Positions 7,881-14,495 of a stretch of DNA of 18,725 nucleotides are shown piece by piece (positions within the stretch are counted from its first letter, which is position 1; the number at the start of each line of letters is the position of its first letter). Source of the DNA: Lactobacillus sp. (GTDB lineage: Bacteria; Bacillota; Bacilli; Lactobacillales; Lactobacillaceae); assembly GCA_003482405.1 (NCBI GenBank), contig DMZB01000282.1, forward strand, positions 1-18,725, written 5' to 3'. A program made the translations under genes and the position numbers. Under the pieces are notes generated by a model that was not told where the DNA came from, did no database searches, and saw only the letters and a list, made by a program, of their open reading frames with translations.

Positions 7881-8516
7881 CTAGTTCGGCAGCACAATCT
7901 GCCGGAACTCAGCCACACTGTGACAGGTGTAGTCGGGCTTTAATGCGGCGACTTTTTCCGGTTCGATAACACTGCCCCAAAGTGCAGCGGCAATTTTAAC
8001 GTTTGCTGCATGGCTAGATGTGATATCGCTTGGTGCATCGCCGATGTAGAGTGCTTCATCCGGGGTGGTGTTGGTTTCCTTTAAAGCTTTGACGATGTTT
8101 TCCGGTTTGTTGGGACCCTTTGGTGAACCCGTGAGAATCAATTTAAAATCAGTCGTTAAGCCGTATTGTTCGAGTGAAATTTCTGCACTCGTGAGCGCTT
8201 TGCCAGTAACCAAAACGTTGTGGAAACCAGCTTTTGCTGAATCGTCTAGCAGTTCGCGAATGCCGTCAAAAGGTTTAGGAGCCATGTACTGTAGCTCTTT
8301 GTAGGCAGTCCAGTATGCATGAATGCCGTCGTCGAAATGATCAGGAATCAGGGCATGAATGGTACCTTCTTCGCTAGGTCCAAATGTCGAAACGATTTCT
8401 CCATCGGTGATTTCACGATTGAGAAATGGCGTTACTGCCTTTCGGAATGCAGCAATGCAAATCGGCAGTGTATCGCCAATGGTCCCGTCGAAGTCATATA
8501 TTAAAGTTTTGTACAT
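7881..8516 (-). CDS. HAD-superfamily phosphatase (phosphoglycolate phosphatase-like)
   Basis: A 211-aa haloacid dehalogenase hydrolase. Motif I is YDFDGTIGDTLP, with nucleophile Asp8 and acid/base Asp10. Motif II is VLVTGKA, where Thr replaces the more usual Ser. The motif III lysine is in SPKGPNKPE, and motif IV is YIGDAPSDITSSHAA. A helical cap lies between motifs I and II, as in the Gph/PpaX-type subfamily. The start ATG at 8514-8516 has GGAGG six bases upstream. It is the first gene of a two-gene minus-strand operon with the GNAT gene, behind a good -10 box. The true substrate (phosphoglycolate, pyrophosphate or another small phosphate ester) cannot be read from sequence. Confidence 0.9.
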   Translation of the reverse strand: MYKTLIYDFDGTIGDTLPICIAAFRKAVTPFLNREITDGEIVSTFGPSEEGTIHALIPDHFDDGIHAYWTAYKELQYMAPKPFDGIRELLDDSAKAGFHNVLVTGKALTSAEISLEQYGLTTDFKLILTGSPKGPNKPENIVKALKETNTTPDEALYIGDAPSDITSSHAANVKIAAALWGSVIEPEKVAALKPDYTCHSVAEFRQIVLPN

Positions 8517-8558
8517 GTTGGCCTCCTGTGTTGGATGTTTGAGAAATCCCATAGTTCA

Positions 8559-8588
8559 ATTATACGTTACATGAACTGGATATTCGAA
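8559..8588 (-). promoter_or_regulatory. Promoter of the HAD-GNAT operon
   Basis: On the minus strand there is a perfect TATAAT (8559-8564) with a weak -35 TTCGAA (8583-8588) 18 bp further upstream. The start codon lies 43 bp downstream. Confidence 0.5.
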
Positions 8589-8633
8589 TTGGGATGGACG
8601 GCCAAACGTGGCAGTCAGAAGATTAGGTCTCAG

Positions 8634-8647
8634 TTACCCAAAAGTAC
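8634..8647 (+). promoter_or_regulatory. Candidate HxlR operator upstream of the first HxlR gene
   Basis: TTACCCAAAAGTAC matches 11 of 14 positions of TTACCTGAAAGTGC at 11462-11475, upstream of the dehydrogenase gene. Two CAGTTAG repeats (near 8655 and 8690) follow, so the 200-bp upstream region looks like a multi-site regulatory region. Confidence 0.35.
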
Positions 8648-8720
8648 CTACTTCACAGTTAGTGGCTCAGCAGGTAAACTTGCTCTCAGTTAGCGTGGTT
8701 GTTTGGAGGAGGACTGAATC

Positions 8721-9113
8721 ATGACAAAAATCTATAATATTGGCGTTGAAGCAACACTGGAAGTCATTGGTGGAAAGTGGAAGCCAATTATTTTGTGTCA
8801 CCTGGGTAAAGGCCAGCAACGAAGCAGTGAATTACGTCGCGAAATTCCTGAAATTACCCAGAAGGTCCTCACTCAACAGTTACGCGAGTTGGAACACGAT
8901 GAAATCATCGTGCGTCATGTGCACGGAGCGAAAGCACCATTTTGTGTGACGTATGATTTAACAGCGTTTGGGACAACACTTGGCAATATTTTGGTTCAAA
9001 TGTCGGTTTGGGGCGAGCGTCGGATTGCCCAGTTAAACGATGCTGGTGAGGCTGTGAAAATTCTAAATCCGGATCACAGCGGATACGCGGATATCATTAA
9101 CCAAGCTAATTGA
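8721..9113 (+). CDS. HxlR-family winged-helix transcriptional regulator 1
   Basis: A 130-aa dimeric MarR-like repressor of the HxlR family, whose studied members (YodB, CatR, HypR, QorR) sense quinones, aldehydes or disulfide stress through cysteines. The family core is clear: EATLEVIGGKWKPIILCHLG (residues 10-29), then the recognition helix region SSELRREIPEITQKVLTQQLRELEHDEII, and the WGERRI end. The N-terminal Cys of YodB is absent, but Cys26 in ILCHL could be a redox sensor. The wing, which usually reads PPxVEYxLT, is altered to APFCVTYDLT, adding another Cys. GGAGGAGG (8706-8713) precedes the ATG. It stands before HxlR 2 and the flavin oxidoreductase, so these are plausible targets. Confidence 0.92.
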   Translation: MTKIYNIGVEATLEVIGGKWKPIILCHLGKGQQRSSELRREIPEITQKVLTQQLRELEHDEIIVRHVHGAKAPFCVTYDLTAFGTTLGNILVQMSVWGERRIAQLNDAGEAVKILNPDHSGYADIINQAN

Positions 9114-9128
9114 AAATGAATTTCTTGA

Positions 9129-9157
9129 GAAGGTACAAAAAGGTGCCTTCTTTTTTT
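9129..9157 (+). terminator. Terminator after HxlR 1
   Basis: An 8-bp stem (9129-9136 with 9143-9150, one wobble), a 6-nt loop and a run of seven T. It resembles the hairpin after HxlR 2. Confidence 0.85.
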
Positions 9158-9165
9158 GTGTTCAA

Positions 9166-9179
9166 AGTGTCTATACACT
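9166..9179 (+). promoter_or_regulatory. Operator/promoter candidate before HxlR 2
   Basis: AGTGT-CTAT-ACACT is a perfect 5-bp inverted repeat that overlaps a -10-like TACACT. The same TACACTAA octamer recurs before the flavin oxidoreductase (9602-9609), 24 bp after the CCTT of the preceding hairpin in both places. Confidence 0.4.
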
Positions 9180-9212
9180 AACAATATTCAAATCTGGAAG
9201 GGTGGTTACAAG

Positions 9213-9545
9213 ATGAACCGGAGTACTGATGACGCGGGATTGCGTTTTACGTTAAGCATTTTATCCGGTCCGTACCAGATTCAAATAGTGGCACGATTAC
9301 TGGGTGGTCCGCAAACGGTACCAAGCCTCTACCGACAGTTAACGGTGCAAAGTTTGGGTCCGTTTGTCAGTCAATTATGTAGTTTGTGGAAACATGGATT
9401 GATCAGTGTACATGTCAGTTGGCGACAAGGCCTGTATTGTCAGTTAACGGATGCAGGTCAGTCATTACAAAATCTCATCGTGGCAATGGCGAGTTGGGGC
9501 GAGCGGCATCGCAACTTTGTTCAAGCAAACAGTTCAAAGGATTAA
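9213..9545 (+). CDS. Diverged HxlR-type winged-helix protein 2
   Basis: A 110-aa protein that keeps the layout of HxlR regulators but not their hallmark. The family GGKWK is replaced by SGPYQ (residues 18-22), and the ILCHL Cys is lost. The later parts still align: a recognition helix region GPFVSQLCSLWKHGLI, a wing ending YCQLTDAGQSL, and a terminal helix VAMASWGERH that matches the SxWGE/R end of the family. I chose ATG 9213 because AAGGGTGG lies six bases upstream; extending to 9156 would run through the promoter. Together with matching flanking sequence it looks like an old tandem duplicate of HxlR 1 that has changed or lost its ligand response. Function is unknown. Confidence 0.75.
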   Translation: MNRSTDDAGLRFTLSILSGPYQIQIVARLLGGPQTVPSLYRQLTVQSLGPFVSQLCSLWKHGLISVHVSWRQGLYCQLTDAGQSLQNLIVAMASWGERHRNFVQANSSKD

Positions 9546-9556
9546 GGATGCGTCAT

Positions 9557-9582
9557 TAAGGGAACTAAAAAGTGCCTTATTT
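9557..9582 (+). terminator. Weak terminator-like hairpin after HxlR 2
   Basis: Stem TAAGG with CCTTA plus AC with GT, a 6-nt loop, then TTT. It is clearly related to the stronger terminator after HxlR 1 but partly degraded, so read-through into the oxidoreductase gene is likely. Confidence 0.5.
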
Positions 9583-9644
9583 CGATTTAATAACATCGCT
9601 TGTACACTAAGAATTATCGAAGGACACAAAGGAGGAATTAGACA

Positions 9645-10832
9645 ATGAAATATAATTTTGAACAGCCTTATACGTTTGCTAATGGCGTCACAATCAAGAA
9701 TCGAATTGCAATGGCGCCAACGACTACGATGTCGAGTTACTACGACGGGCACGTGACTAATGAAGAGATTGATTTTTATAAAATGCGTGCTGGCGGTGTC
9801 GGCATGATTGTCGTTGAGGTCGCAAACGTAACCGCTGGTGGAAAGGGGTTTGAAGGTGAATTATCGGTTTCCGATGACAGTGACATTGCTGGATTAAGCG
9901 AAATGGCGAGTGCTATCAAACGTAATGGAACGAAAGCAATTTTGCAGATTTTTCATGCTGGTCGAAAGTCCAACTCACGCATTTTACGCGGTGAACAGAC
10001 GGTCAGTGCTAGTGCGGTGAAACCGAATCGGCCTGCAGAAGCCGAAACACCACGGGCTTTAACGGAGACAGAAATTACGGCCATTATTCATGCGTTTGGT
10101 GCCGCAACAGAACGCGCAATCAAGGCCGGCTTCGATGGTGTCGAACTACATGGTGCTAACACGTATCTGTTACAGCAATTCTATTCGCCGCATTCTAATC
10201 GTCGAACTGATAAATGGGGTGGTAACCGTGACAAACGGATGAACTTTGCGCGTGCCGTTATTCATGAAGTTCATGATGTTATTTCCCGGGAAACAAATGG
10301 CCAATTTCTACTTGGCTACCGCCTATCACCTGAGGAATTAGGCGAACCCGGTATTCGTTTGGATGACACGATGGTCTTCACAGAAATGCTGAGCGAGGCA
10401 CCAATCGATTATGTGCACACTTCAATGGGTTCTGCATGGCGAACATCGCTGAATGATCCAACAGACAAAGAACCAATTTTGGATAAGTTGGTGCGGCAAC
10501 TGGATGGTCGTAAGCCTCTGATCAGTGTCGGTTCCGTGGAAACGCCAGATGATGCCGATGCCGTGTTAACAGCGGGTGCGACATTTGCTGCCATTGGCCG
10601 GGAAATGATTCGTGAACCACACTGGTACGAAAAGGTCGTGGGAGACGATGAAGAGAGCATTCGCTATCGGATTTCGCCGTATGAAATGGACGAACTAGCG
10701 ATTCCTGTTGCGATGCAACATTACTTGGAGGGCGCGTTTTACTCAGTCATGCATTTTACCAATGATTGCGAACCGGTACCAGATTACACAAACGCGTTGG
10801 CACCAATGGAGGGCTTTGAGAAAAAGATGTAG
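9645..10832 (+). CDS. NADH:flavin oxidoreductase, Old Yellow Enzyme family
   Basis: A 395-aa FMN-dependent TIM-barrel ene-reductase type enzyme that reduces activated C=C bonds or quinones with NAD(P)H. Visible signatures: MAPTTTMSSYYDG near residues 23-35 at the FMN, QIFHAGRKSN, ELHGANTYLLQQF with the substrate-binding pair His169 and Asn172, SPHSNRRTDKWGG, LLGYRLSPEE, SVGSVETPDDAD and AIGREMIREPHW for the phosphate of FMN. Length fits the short OYE class without the C-terminal Fe-S/FAD module. The C-terminus (HYLEGAFYSVMHFTND) is typical for lactobacillus members. GGAGG lies 10 bp before the ATG. Its neighbours are HxlR genes, suggesting induction by electrophiles. The exact substrate is unknown. 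Confidence 0.94.
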   Translation: MKYNFEQPYTFANGVTIKNRIAMAPTTTMSSYYDGHVTNEEIDFYKMRAGGVGMIVVEVANVTAGGKGFEGELSVSDDSDIAGLSEMASAIKRNGTKAILQIFHAGRKSNSRILRGEQTVSASAVKPNRPAEAETPRALTETEITAIIHAFGAATERAIKAGFDGVELHGANTYLLQQFYSPHSNRRTDKWGGNRDKRMNFARAVIHEVHDVISRETNGQFLLGYRLSPEELGEPGIRLDDTMVFTEMLSEAPIDYVHTSMGSAWRTSLNDPTDKEPILDKLVRQLDGRKPLISVGSVETPDDADAVLTAGATFAAIGREMIREPHWYEKVVGDDEESIRYRISPYEMDELAIPVAMQHYLEGAFYSVMHFTNDCEPVPDYTNALAPMEGFEKKM

Positions 10833-10844
10833 AGAAGGAGAGTG

Positions 10845-10934
10845 ATGCACAGCGTTCTGGGCGGCAGGTGCACGTTTAAGCGCGTGATGCCGAAGTCCAC
10901 AGGAAGAAAGTTTGAGGTCAAAATAGCGGTCTGA
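10845..10934 (+). CDS. Possible 29-aa small protein
   Basis: ATG at 10845 follows AGAAGGAG at 10833-10840, a well-placed ribosome site. The frame stays open for 29 codons (starting MHSVLGGRCTFKRVMPK, strongly basic) and stops with TGA inside the left arm of the following terminator stem. It may be a translated small gene in the oxidoreductase unit or the remnant of a decayed gene. Nothing is recognised, and a frame of this length can arise by chance; the ribosome site is the main argument. Confidence 0.35.
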   Translation: MHSVLGGRCTFKRVMPKSTGRKFEVKIAV

Positions 10935-10968
10935 TTCACGCAAAAACGTAGAATCAAACCGCTATTTT
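10920..10968. terminator. Bidirectional terminator between flavin oxidoreductase and HxlR 3
   Basis: Arms 10920-10937 and 10951-10968 pair over 17 bp with one mismatch and a 13-nt loop. A-runs and T-runs on both outer sides suit the two converging genes. Confidence 0.88.
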
Positions 10969-10977
10969 ACTAGTGCT

Positions 10978-11361
10978 TTATTCGTGTTCATAGCCTTCGT
11001 GGTCCGGAAACATTAACGACGCATTTTCACCCTGCGCCTGTAGGACTTTGATTCGATTTTCGCCCCATTCAGACATTGCGATGAGTACACCGTTTAACGT
11101 TTTTCCATAAGTGGTGATGCTGTATTCAACATGGGGTGGGACCTCATTGAAAGCTTTGCGCGTCACGATACCATCATGTTCCAGTTCACGCAGTTGTTCA
11201 GTGAGGACTTTAGGCGAAATACCTGTCACATTGCGACGAATATCGGCGGTGCGCATTGGACCGTGACCGAGGTGACATAAAATGAGTGGCTTCCATTTAT
11301 TGCCCATAACGGCAAGTGTTGCTTGCACACCATTTTTATAAATTGTCTCCGGTTCGCTCAT
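10978..11361 (-). CDS. HxlR-family transcriptional regulator 3
   Basis: A 127-aa HxlR-type winged-helix regulator. It has the full family pattern: QATLAVMGNKWKPLILCHLG (residues 13-32, Cys29), MRTADIRRNVTGISPKVLTEQLRELEHDGIVTRK, the canonical wing PPHVEYSITTYGKTL and the end MSEWGENRI. I chose the ATG at 11359-11361 (MSEPETIYK), because AGGAGGAG lies about eight bases upstream; the open frame continues much further, into the divergent dehydrogenase gene, which is a shadow. It is transcribed away from the dehydrogenase gene across a 199-bp shared region, the usual layout of a regulator and its target. It probably represses the dehydrogenase/monooxygenase pair (inference). It also keeps the clearer HxlR wing than regulator 1. 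Confidence 0.92.
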   Translation of the reverse strand: MSEPETIYKNGVQATLAVMGNKWKPLILCHLGHGPMRTADIRRNVTGISPKVLTEQLRELEHDGIVTRKAFNEVPPHVEYSITTYGKTLNGVLIAMSEWGENRIKVLQAQGENASLMFPDHEGYEHE

Positions 11362-11461
11362 GTGACCACTCCTCCTGTATTCTGTCGTGAATGCTACACT
11401 AGTTATCCATAAAAATAAAATGAAAAAGTTTGCGCACCAAAAAAGCGATGTGACCCAATAC

Positions 11462-11498
11462 TTACCTGAAAGTGCATTAGTTAGGTCAAAGTGCGTAA
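11462..11498 (+). promoter_or_regulatory. Candidate operator in the HxlR 3 / dehydrogenase divergent region
   Basis: TTACCTGAAAGTGC (11462-11475) resembles the site before HxlR 1. The 11-mers AAAGTGCATTA (11469-11479) and AAAGTGCGTAA (11488-11498) form a direct repeat 19 bp apart, about 65-90 bp before the dehydrogenase start. This placement suits a repressor or activator site. Confidence 0.4.
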
Positions 11499-11560
11499 TT
11501 GTTTGTTGTTCAAATCCAAGTAAACTAAGCATCATCAACTGAATGAAACGAGGGATGAAC

Positions 11561-12310
11561 ATGGATAATGTACGAGGAAAAGTTGTTGTGATCACAGGTG
11601 CGTCAAGCGGTATCGGAAAAAAGACCGCGACCCTATTGGCAGAACGTGGTGCAAGGCTCGTGTTAGCTGCACGCCGAGAGTCTGCGCTGGCCAAAGTCGC
11701 GAGCGAGCTGACGAAAACGTACCAAACAACGGTAATCTATAAGGCGACCGATGTGACAGATGCGACCGCCGTTCAAGATCTTTTAACGTTTGCTAAGACA
11801 CAACTTGGGCGTGTCGATGTTCTGTTTAATAATGCTGGTTTGATGCCAGTATCGATGTTGCGCGATGGCAAACTTGATGAGTGGGAAGCGATGATCGATA
11901 TTAATTTGAAAGGTCCACTGTACGGAATTAAAGCCTCACTTCCAATTATGGAACAACAACACAGCGGTCAAATTATCACGACCGATTCTGTTGCCGGACA
12001 TTTTGTTGGTGAAGGGTCAGCCGTTTATTCAGGTACCAAGTATGCCATACGCGCCATTATGGAAGGTTTGCGAGTGGAAGAAGTCGGCAAAGGCATCAAG
12101 TCGACATTGATCTCGCCAGGTCACGCACAAACTGCATTAGCGTCAACGATTTCGGATCCGGAATTACGCTCAGCAGTATTAAAGAGTGAAGCGGACACAG
12201 GTTTGACTGCGGAAGATGTCGCAACGGCGGTGGTTTATGCGATTGATACGCCGGATAACGTTGGTATTAACGAGGTCATCCTACGCTCGACAGAACAGCG
12301 GGATTACTAA
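11561..12310 (+). CDS. Short-chain dehydrogenase/reductase (classical SDR)
   Basis: A 249-aa classical SDR using NAD(P)H to reduce or oxidise an unknown carbonyl or alcohol. The nucleotide-binding loop is TGASSGIG (residues 12-19), followed by NNAG at 90-93 and the catalytic Ser143, Tyr156 and Lys160 (YSGTK). Two basic residues after strand 2 (AARRES) suggest NADPH preference. I chose ATG 11561 (MDNVRGKVVVITG), because AGGGAT lies about seven bases upstream; ATGs at 11543 and 11555 would add only a few non-family residues. It is followed 33 bp on by the ABM gene, probably in one unit, and diverges from HxlR 3. Confidence 0.93.
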   Translation: MDNVRGKVVVITGASSGIGKKTATLLAERGARLVLAARRESALAKVASELTKTYQTTVIYKATDVTDATAVQDLLTFAKTQLGRVDVLFNNAGLMPVSMLRDGKLDEWEAMIDINLKGPLYGIKASLPIMEQQHSGQIITTDSVAGHFVGEGSAVYSGTKYAIRAIMEGLRVEEVGKGIKSTLISPGHAQTALASTISDPELRSAVLKSEADTGLTAEDVATAVVYAIDTPDNVGINEVILRSTEQRDY

Positions 12311-12343
12311 AAGATTCCTAGTTATAGGTAAAGGAGCAGAACG

Positions 12344-12961
12344 ATGAAAACAATATTTGCAACTGTGCATGTTCAGCCTGGCCGTGAAGGCGAATTTAGA
12401 ATTGCTGCCGAAAAGTTAGTGTTTGCCACTCGTGGTGAATCAGGTAATCAGGAGTTTAATTTGTACCATGGCGCAGGCTGTCCCAGCGATTTTCTGTTCA
12501 CAGAAACGTATACCGGCGAGACTGCGATTGAAAAGCATCGACAAGAACCACATTTTCAAACATTTCTGAAAGAACTCGAAACATTTGTCAATGCGCCAAT
12601 GGACGTTATGATTTTTAACGGTAATGGTACGAGTGCAGAGGATAACCAAGAGGAGAATACAACTATGATTACAATTAATGCGACCGTTTATGTAAAAGAC
12701 GACAAAATAAGTAACTATGGAGAACTGGCGCAAACGTTGATCGCCGGCACGCACAACGAACCTGGTAATTTACGTTATGACATGTATCAGTCAACTGAAC
12801 GCCCAGGGGAATTTGTCTTTATTGAGCAGTACGCTAACCAAGCAGCATTGGATGCACATCACGTGGCTACACATTTTACGAGTTTCCTGAAGCGTGTTGA
12901 ACCGCTTATGGCTAAAGAAATGACTGTTGTTGTATTTAGAGAAATGCCCACAACGGAATAG
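12344..12961 (+). CDS. Tandem two-domain antibiotic biosynthesis monooxygenase (YgiN-like)
   Basis: A 205-aa protein made of two complete ABM-type ferredoxin-like domains, about residues 1-95 and 108-205, joined by an acidic linker (GTSAEDNQEENTT). ABM/YgiN proteins are small dimeric enzymes of about 95-105 aa, several acting on quinols or polyketide-like aromatics. Each half has the pattern ATVHVQPG or ATVYVKDD, then GNQEFNLY or GNLRYDMYQ, E-x-Y, and a histidine-containing helix (EKHRQEPHFQTFLKEL, DAHHVATHFTSFLKRV). This looks like a gene duplication fused into one chain. The second half starts with its own Met (ATG 12665) preceded by AAGAGGAG ten bases upstream, so a separate short product is possible. 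AAAGGAG precedes the main ATG. Confidence 0.9.
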   Translation: MKTIFATVHVQPGREGEFRIAAEKLVFATRGESGNQEFNLYHGAGCPSDFLFTETYTGETAIEKHRQEPHFQTFLKELETFVNAPMDVMIFNGNGTSAEDNQEENTTMITINATVYVKDDKISNYGELAQTLIAGTHNEPGNLRYDMYQSTERPGEFVFIEQYANQAALDAHHVATHFTSFLKRVEPLMAKEMTVVVFREMPTTE

Positions 12962-12978
12962 GCTGAAGCTAGTTGGTA

Positions 12979-12994
12979 ATTTTCACGTGGAACA
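12979..12994. promoter_or_regulatory. Second, weaker parS-like palindrome
   Basis: ATTTTCACGTGGAACA keeps the CACGTG core and right arm of parS but differs from TGTTTCACGTGAAACA at three positions. It lies between the ABM gene and htrA. It shares TTTCACGTG-n-AACAAT with the better site at 5488. Confidence 0.35.
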
Positions 12995-13074
12995 ATCACG
13001 GGGTGCAATAGTCATCATTAGAAAAAATTATGTTTTGAGAGGCGTGTGTTTAAGCCCTCTTTAAGTTGAAACTG

Positions 13075-13080
13075 TATAAT
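13075..13080 (+). promoter_or_regulatory. -10 box of htrA
   Basis: A perfect TATAAT lies 57 bp before the preferred htrA start. No good -35 is visible at 16-18 bp, which may mean an activator-dependent promoter. Confidence 0.5.
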
Positions 13081-13136
13081 GGGACACATAAGGTTATCAA
13101 TTTATGGAGGAGGTGCGCGAGTTTTCGCAAAAAACT

Positions 13137-14453
13137 ATGGATTATAATAACGAGAACACTCAATCGGGTGGTCAAGGGCCACAGCGACCACACAAGTCAA
13201 ATACAAGTTTAGTCAAGGTCGGCATTGTCGGTTTAGTCGCTGGTTTGCTTGGTGGCGGGATTGCGTATGGTGGCGCAACTGCAATAAATAATAGTAGTAA
13301 CGGCGGTGACACGTCATATAAAAATGGCACGACAAAGGTTGCAAACGTTACGGTTAAGAGTAATTCTGATGCTACGAAGGCCTTTAGCAAAGTTAAGGGC
13401 GCCGTGGTGTCTGTGGTAAATATGCAGAAGCAATCATCATCCTCTAGCGATAGCAGCAGTTTATACGGGATATTTGGTGGTGGTTCGTCCTCGAATTCCG
13501 GCAGTAGTGACTCGGATTCATCTTCTAGCAAATCGTCTTTGGAGACTGCTAGTGAAGGATCAGGAGTTGTTTACAAGAAGTCCGGTAACGATGCTTACAT
13601 CGTGACGAATAATCACGTGGTGTCCGGCTCAAGTGCGCTGGAAATCATTTTGAGTAATGGTAAAAAAATCACTGGGAAACTGGTTGGGACGGATTCCACC
13701 ACTGACTTGGCTGTTATCCGCGTAAATGCTAAAAACATTAAGACAGTTGCACAATTTGGTGATTCTACAGCAATTCAGGCTGGACAATCTGTGCTAGCGA
13801 TCGGTTCACCACTGGGTTCCCAATATGCGACTTCAGTTACGGAAGGAATCATTTCTGCTAAAAAGCGAACTGTTCCAGTTGAGGACGAATCCGGTAATCA
13901 GACTGGGGACGCCACAGTTATTCAAACAGACGCTGCCATTAATCCAGGCAATTCCGGTGGTGCATTAATAAATCTGTCCGGTCAGGTTATTGGGATTAAC
14001 TCGATGAAGTTGGCATCATCATCGAGTGGCACTTCCGTCGAAGGAATTGGGTTTGCCATTCCATCGAATGAAGTTGTTTCGATCATTAATCAGTTGATTA
14101 CAAATGGTAAAGTCGTTCGTCCTGCGTTAGGCGTTGGTCTAGTTGACCTCTCAAATGTGGACAGTACCAGTCAAAAGGATACTTTGAAGTTACCAAGTAG
14201 CGTAACCGGTGGGGTTGTGCTGATGAAGATTTACAATAATTCAGCCGCTCAAAAGTCCGGTTTAAAGAAATATGATGTTATCACTGAAATGGATGGATCA
14301 AAGGTTACATCGCAAGCTGATCTGCGTGATATTCTTTATAAACACAAGATTGGTGATAAAGTTTCTGTGAAGTACTATCGTGATGGACAGCTTAAGACTG
14401 GGACAGTCACTCTAAGTGAAAGTACAAGTCAGTTATCCAGCTCAAGTAAATAG
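13137..14453 (+). CDS. htrA: HtrA/DegP-type surface serine protease
   Basis: A membrane-anchored trypsin-like protease with a C-terminal PDZ domain that degrades misfolded exported proteins. Order: short cytoplasmic tail, TM (LVKVGIVGLVAGLLGGGIAYGG), Ser-rich spacer, protease domain, PDZ. The catalytic triad is seen at His (CAC 13614, TNNHVV), Asp (GAC 13704, TTDLAV) and Ser (TCC 13953, NPGNSGGAL). The spacer after the anchor includes an unusually long Ser/Gly run (about 13430-13540). The start is ambiguous. ATG 13137 (MDYNNEN) gives the family-like N-terminus but lies 23 bases after the strong GGAGGAGG (13106-13113), with a small GCGA/TCGC hairpin between. ATG 13104 would include that ribosome site in the coding region. 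A terminator follows. Confidence 0.96.
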   Translation: MDYNNENTQSGGQGPQRPHKSNTSLVKVGIVGLVAGLLGGGIAYGGATAINNSSNGGDTSYKNGTTKVANVTVKSNSDATKAFSKVKGAVVSVVNMQKQSSSSSDSSSLYGIFGGGSSSNSGSSDSDSSSSKSSLETASEGSGVVYKKSGNDAYIVTNNHVVSGSSALEIILSNGKKITGKLVGTDSTTDLAVIRVNAKNIKTVAQFGDSTAIQAGQSVLAIGSPLGSQYATSVTEGIISAKKRTVPVEDESGNQTGDATVIQTDAAINPGNSGGALINLSGQVIGINSMKLASSSSGTSVEGIGFAIPSNEVVSIINQLITNGKVVRPALGVGLVDLSNVDSTSQKDTLKLPSSVTGGVVLMKIYNNSAAQKSGLKKYDVITEMDGSKVTSQADLRDILYKHKIGDKVSVKYYRDGQLKTGTVTLSESTSQLSSSSK

Positions 14454-14463
14454 TTTTAACTTT

Positions 14464-14495
14464 AAGGGTGATTGTGGAAAACAGTCATCCTTTTT
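14464..14495 (+). terminator. Terminator after htrA
   Basis: A 12-bp stem (14464-14475 with 14481-14492, two wobbles), GGAAA loop and TTTTT end, 10 bp after the htrA stop. Confidence 0.9.

Noticed and set aside
11362..11694. N-terminal extension of HxlR 3 up to 238 aa
   Set aside because: It runs through the divergent promoter region and antisense to the SDR gene. The strong ribosome site just before 11361 fixes the shorter start.
13047..13064. WalR box upstream of htrA (TGTTTA-N5-TCTTTA)
   Set aside because: Both half-sites break the TGTWAH consensus, so the match is no better than expected by chance in AT-rich DNA.
13172..13531. A 119-codon frame opposite the start of htrA
   Set aside because: It is the antisense shadow of the TM and Ser-rich part of htrA and has no ribosome site.
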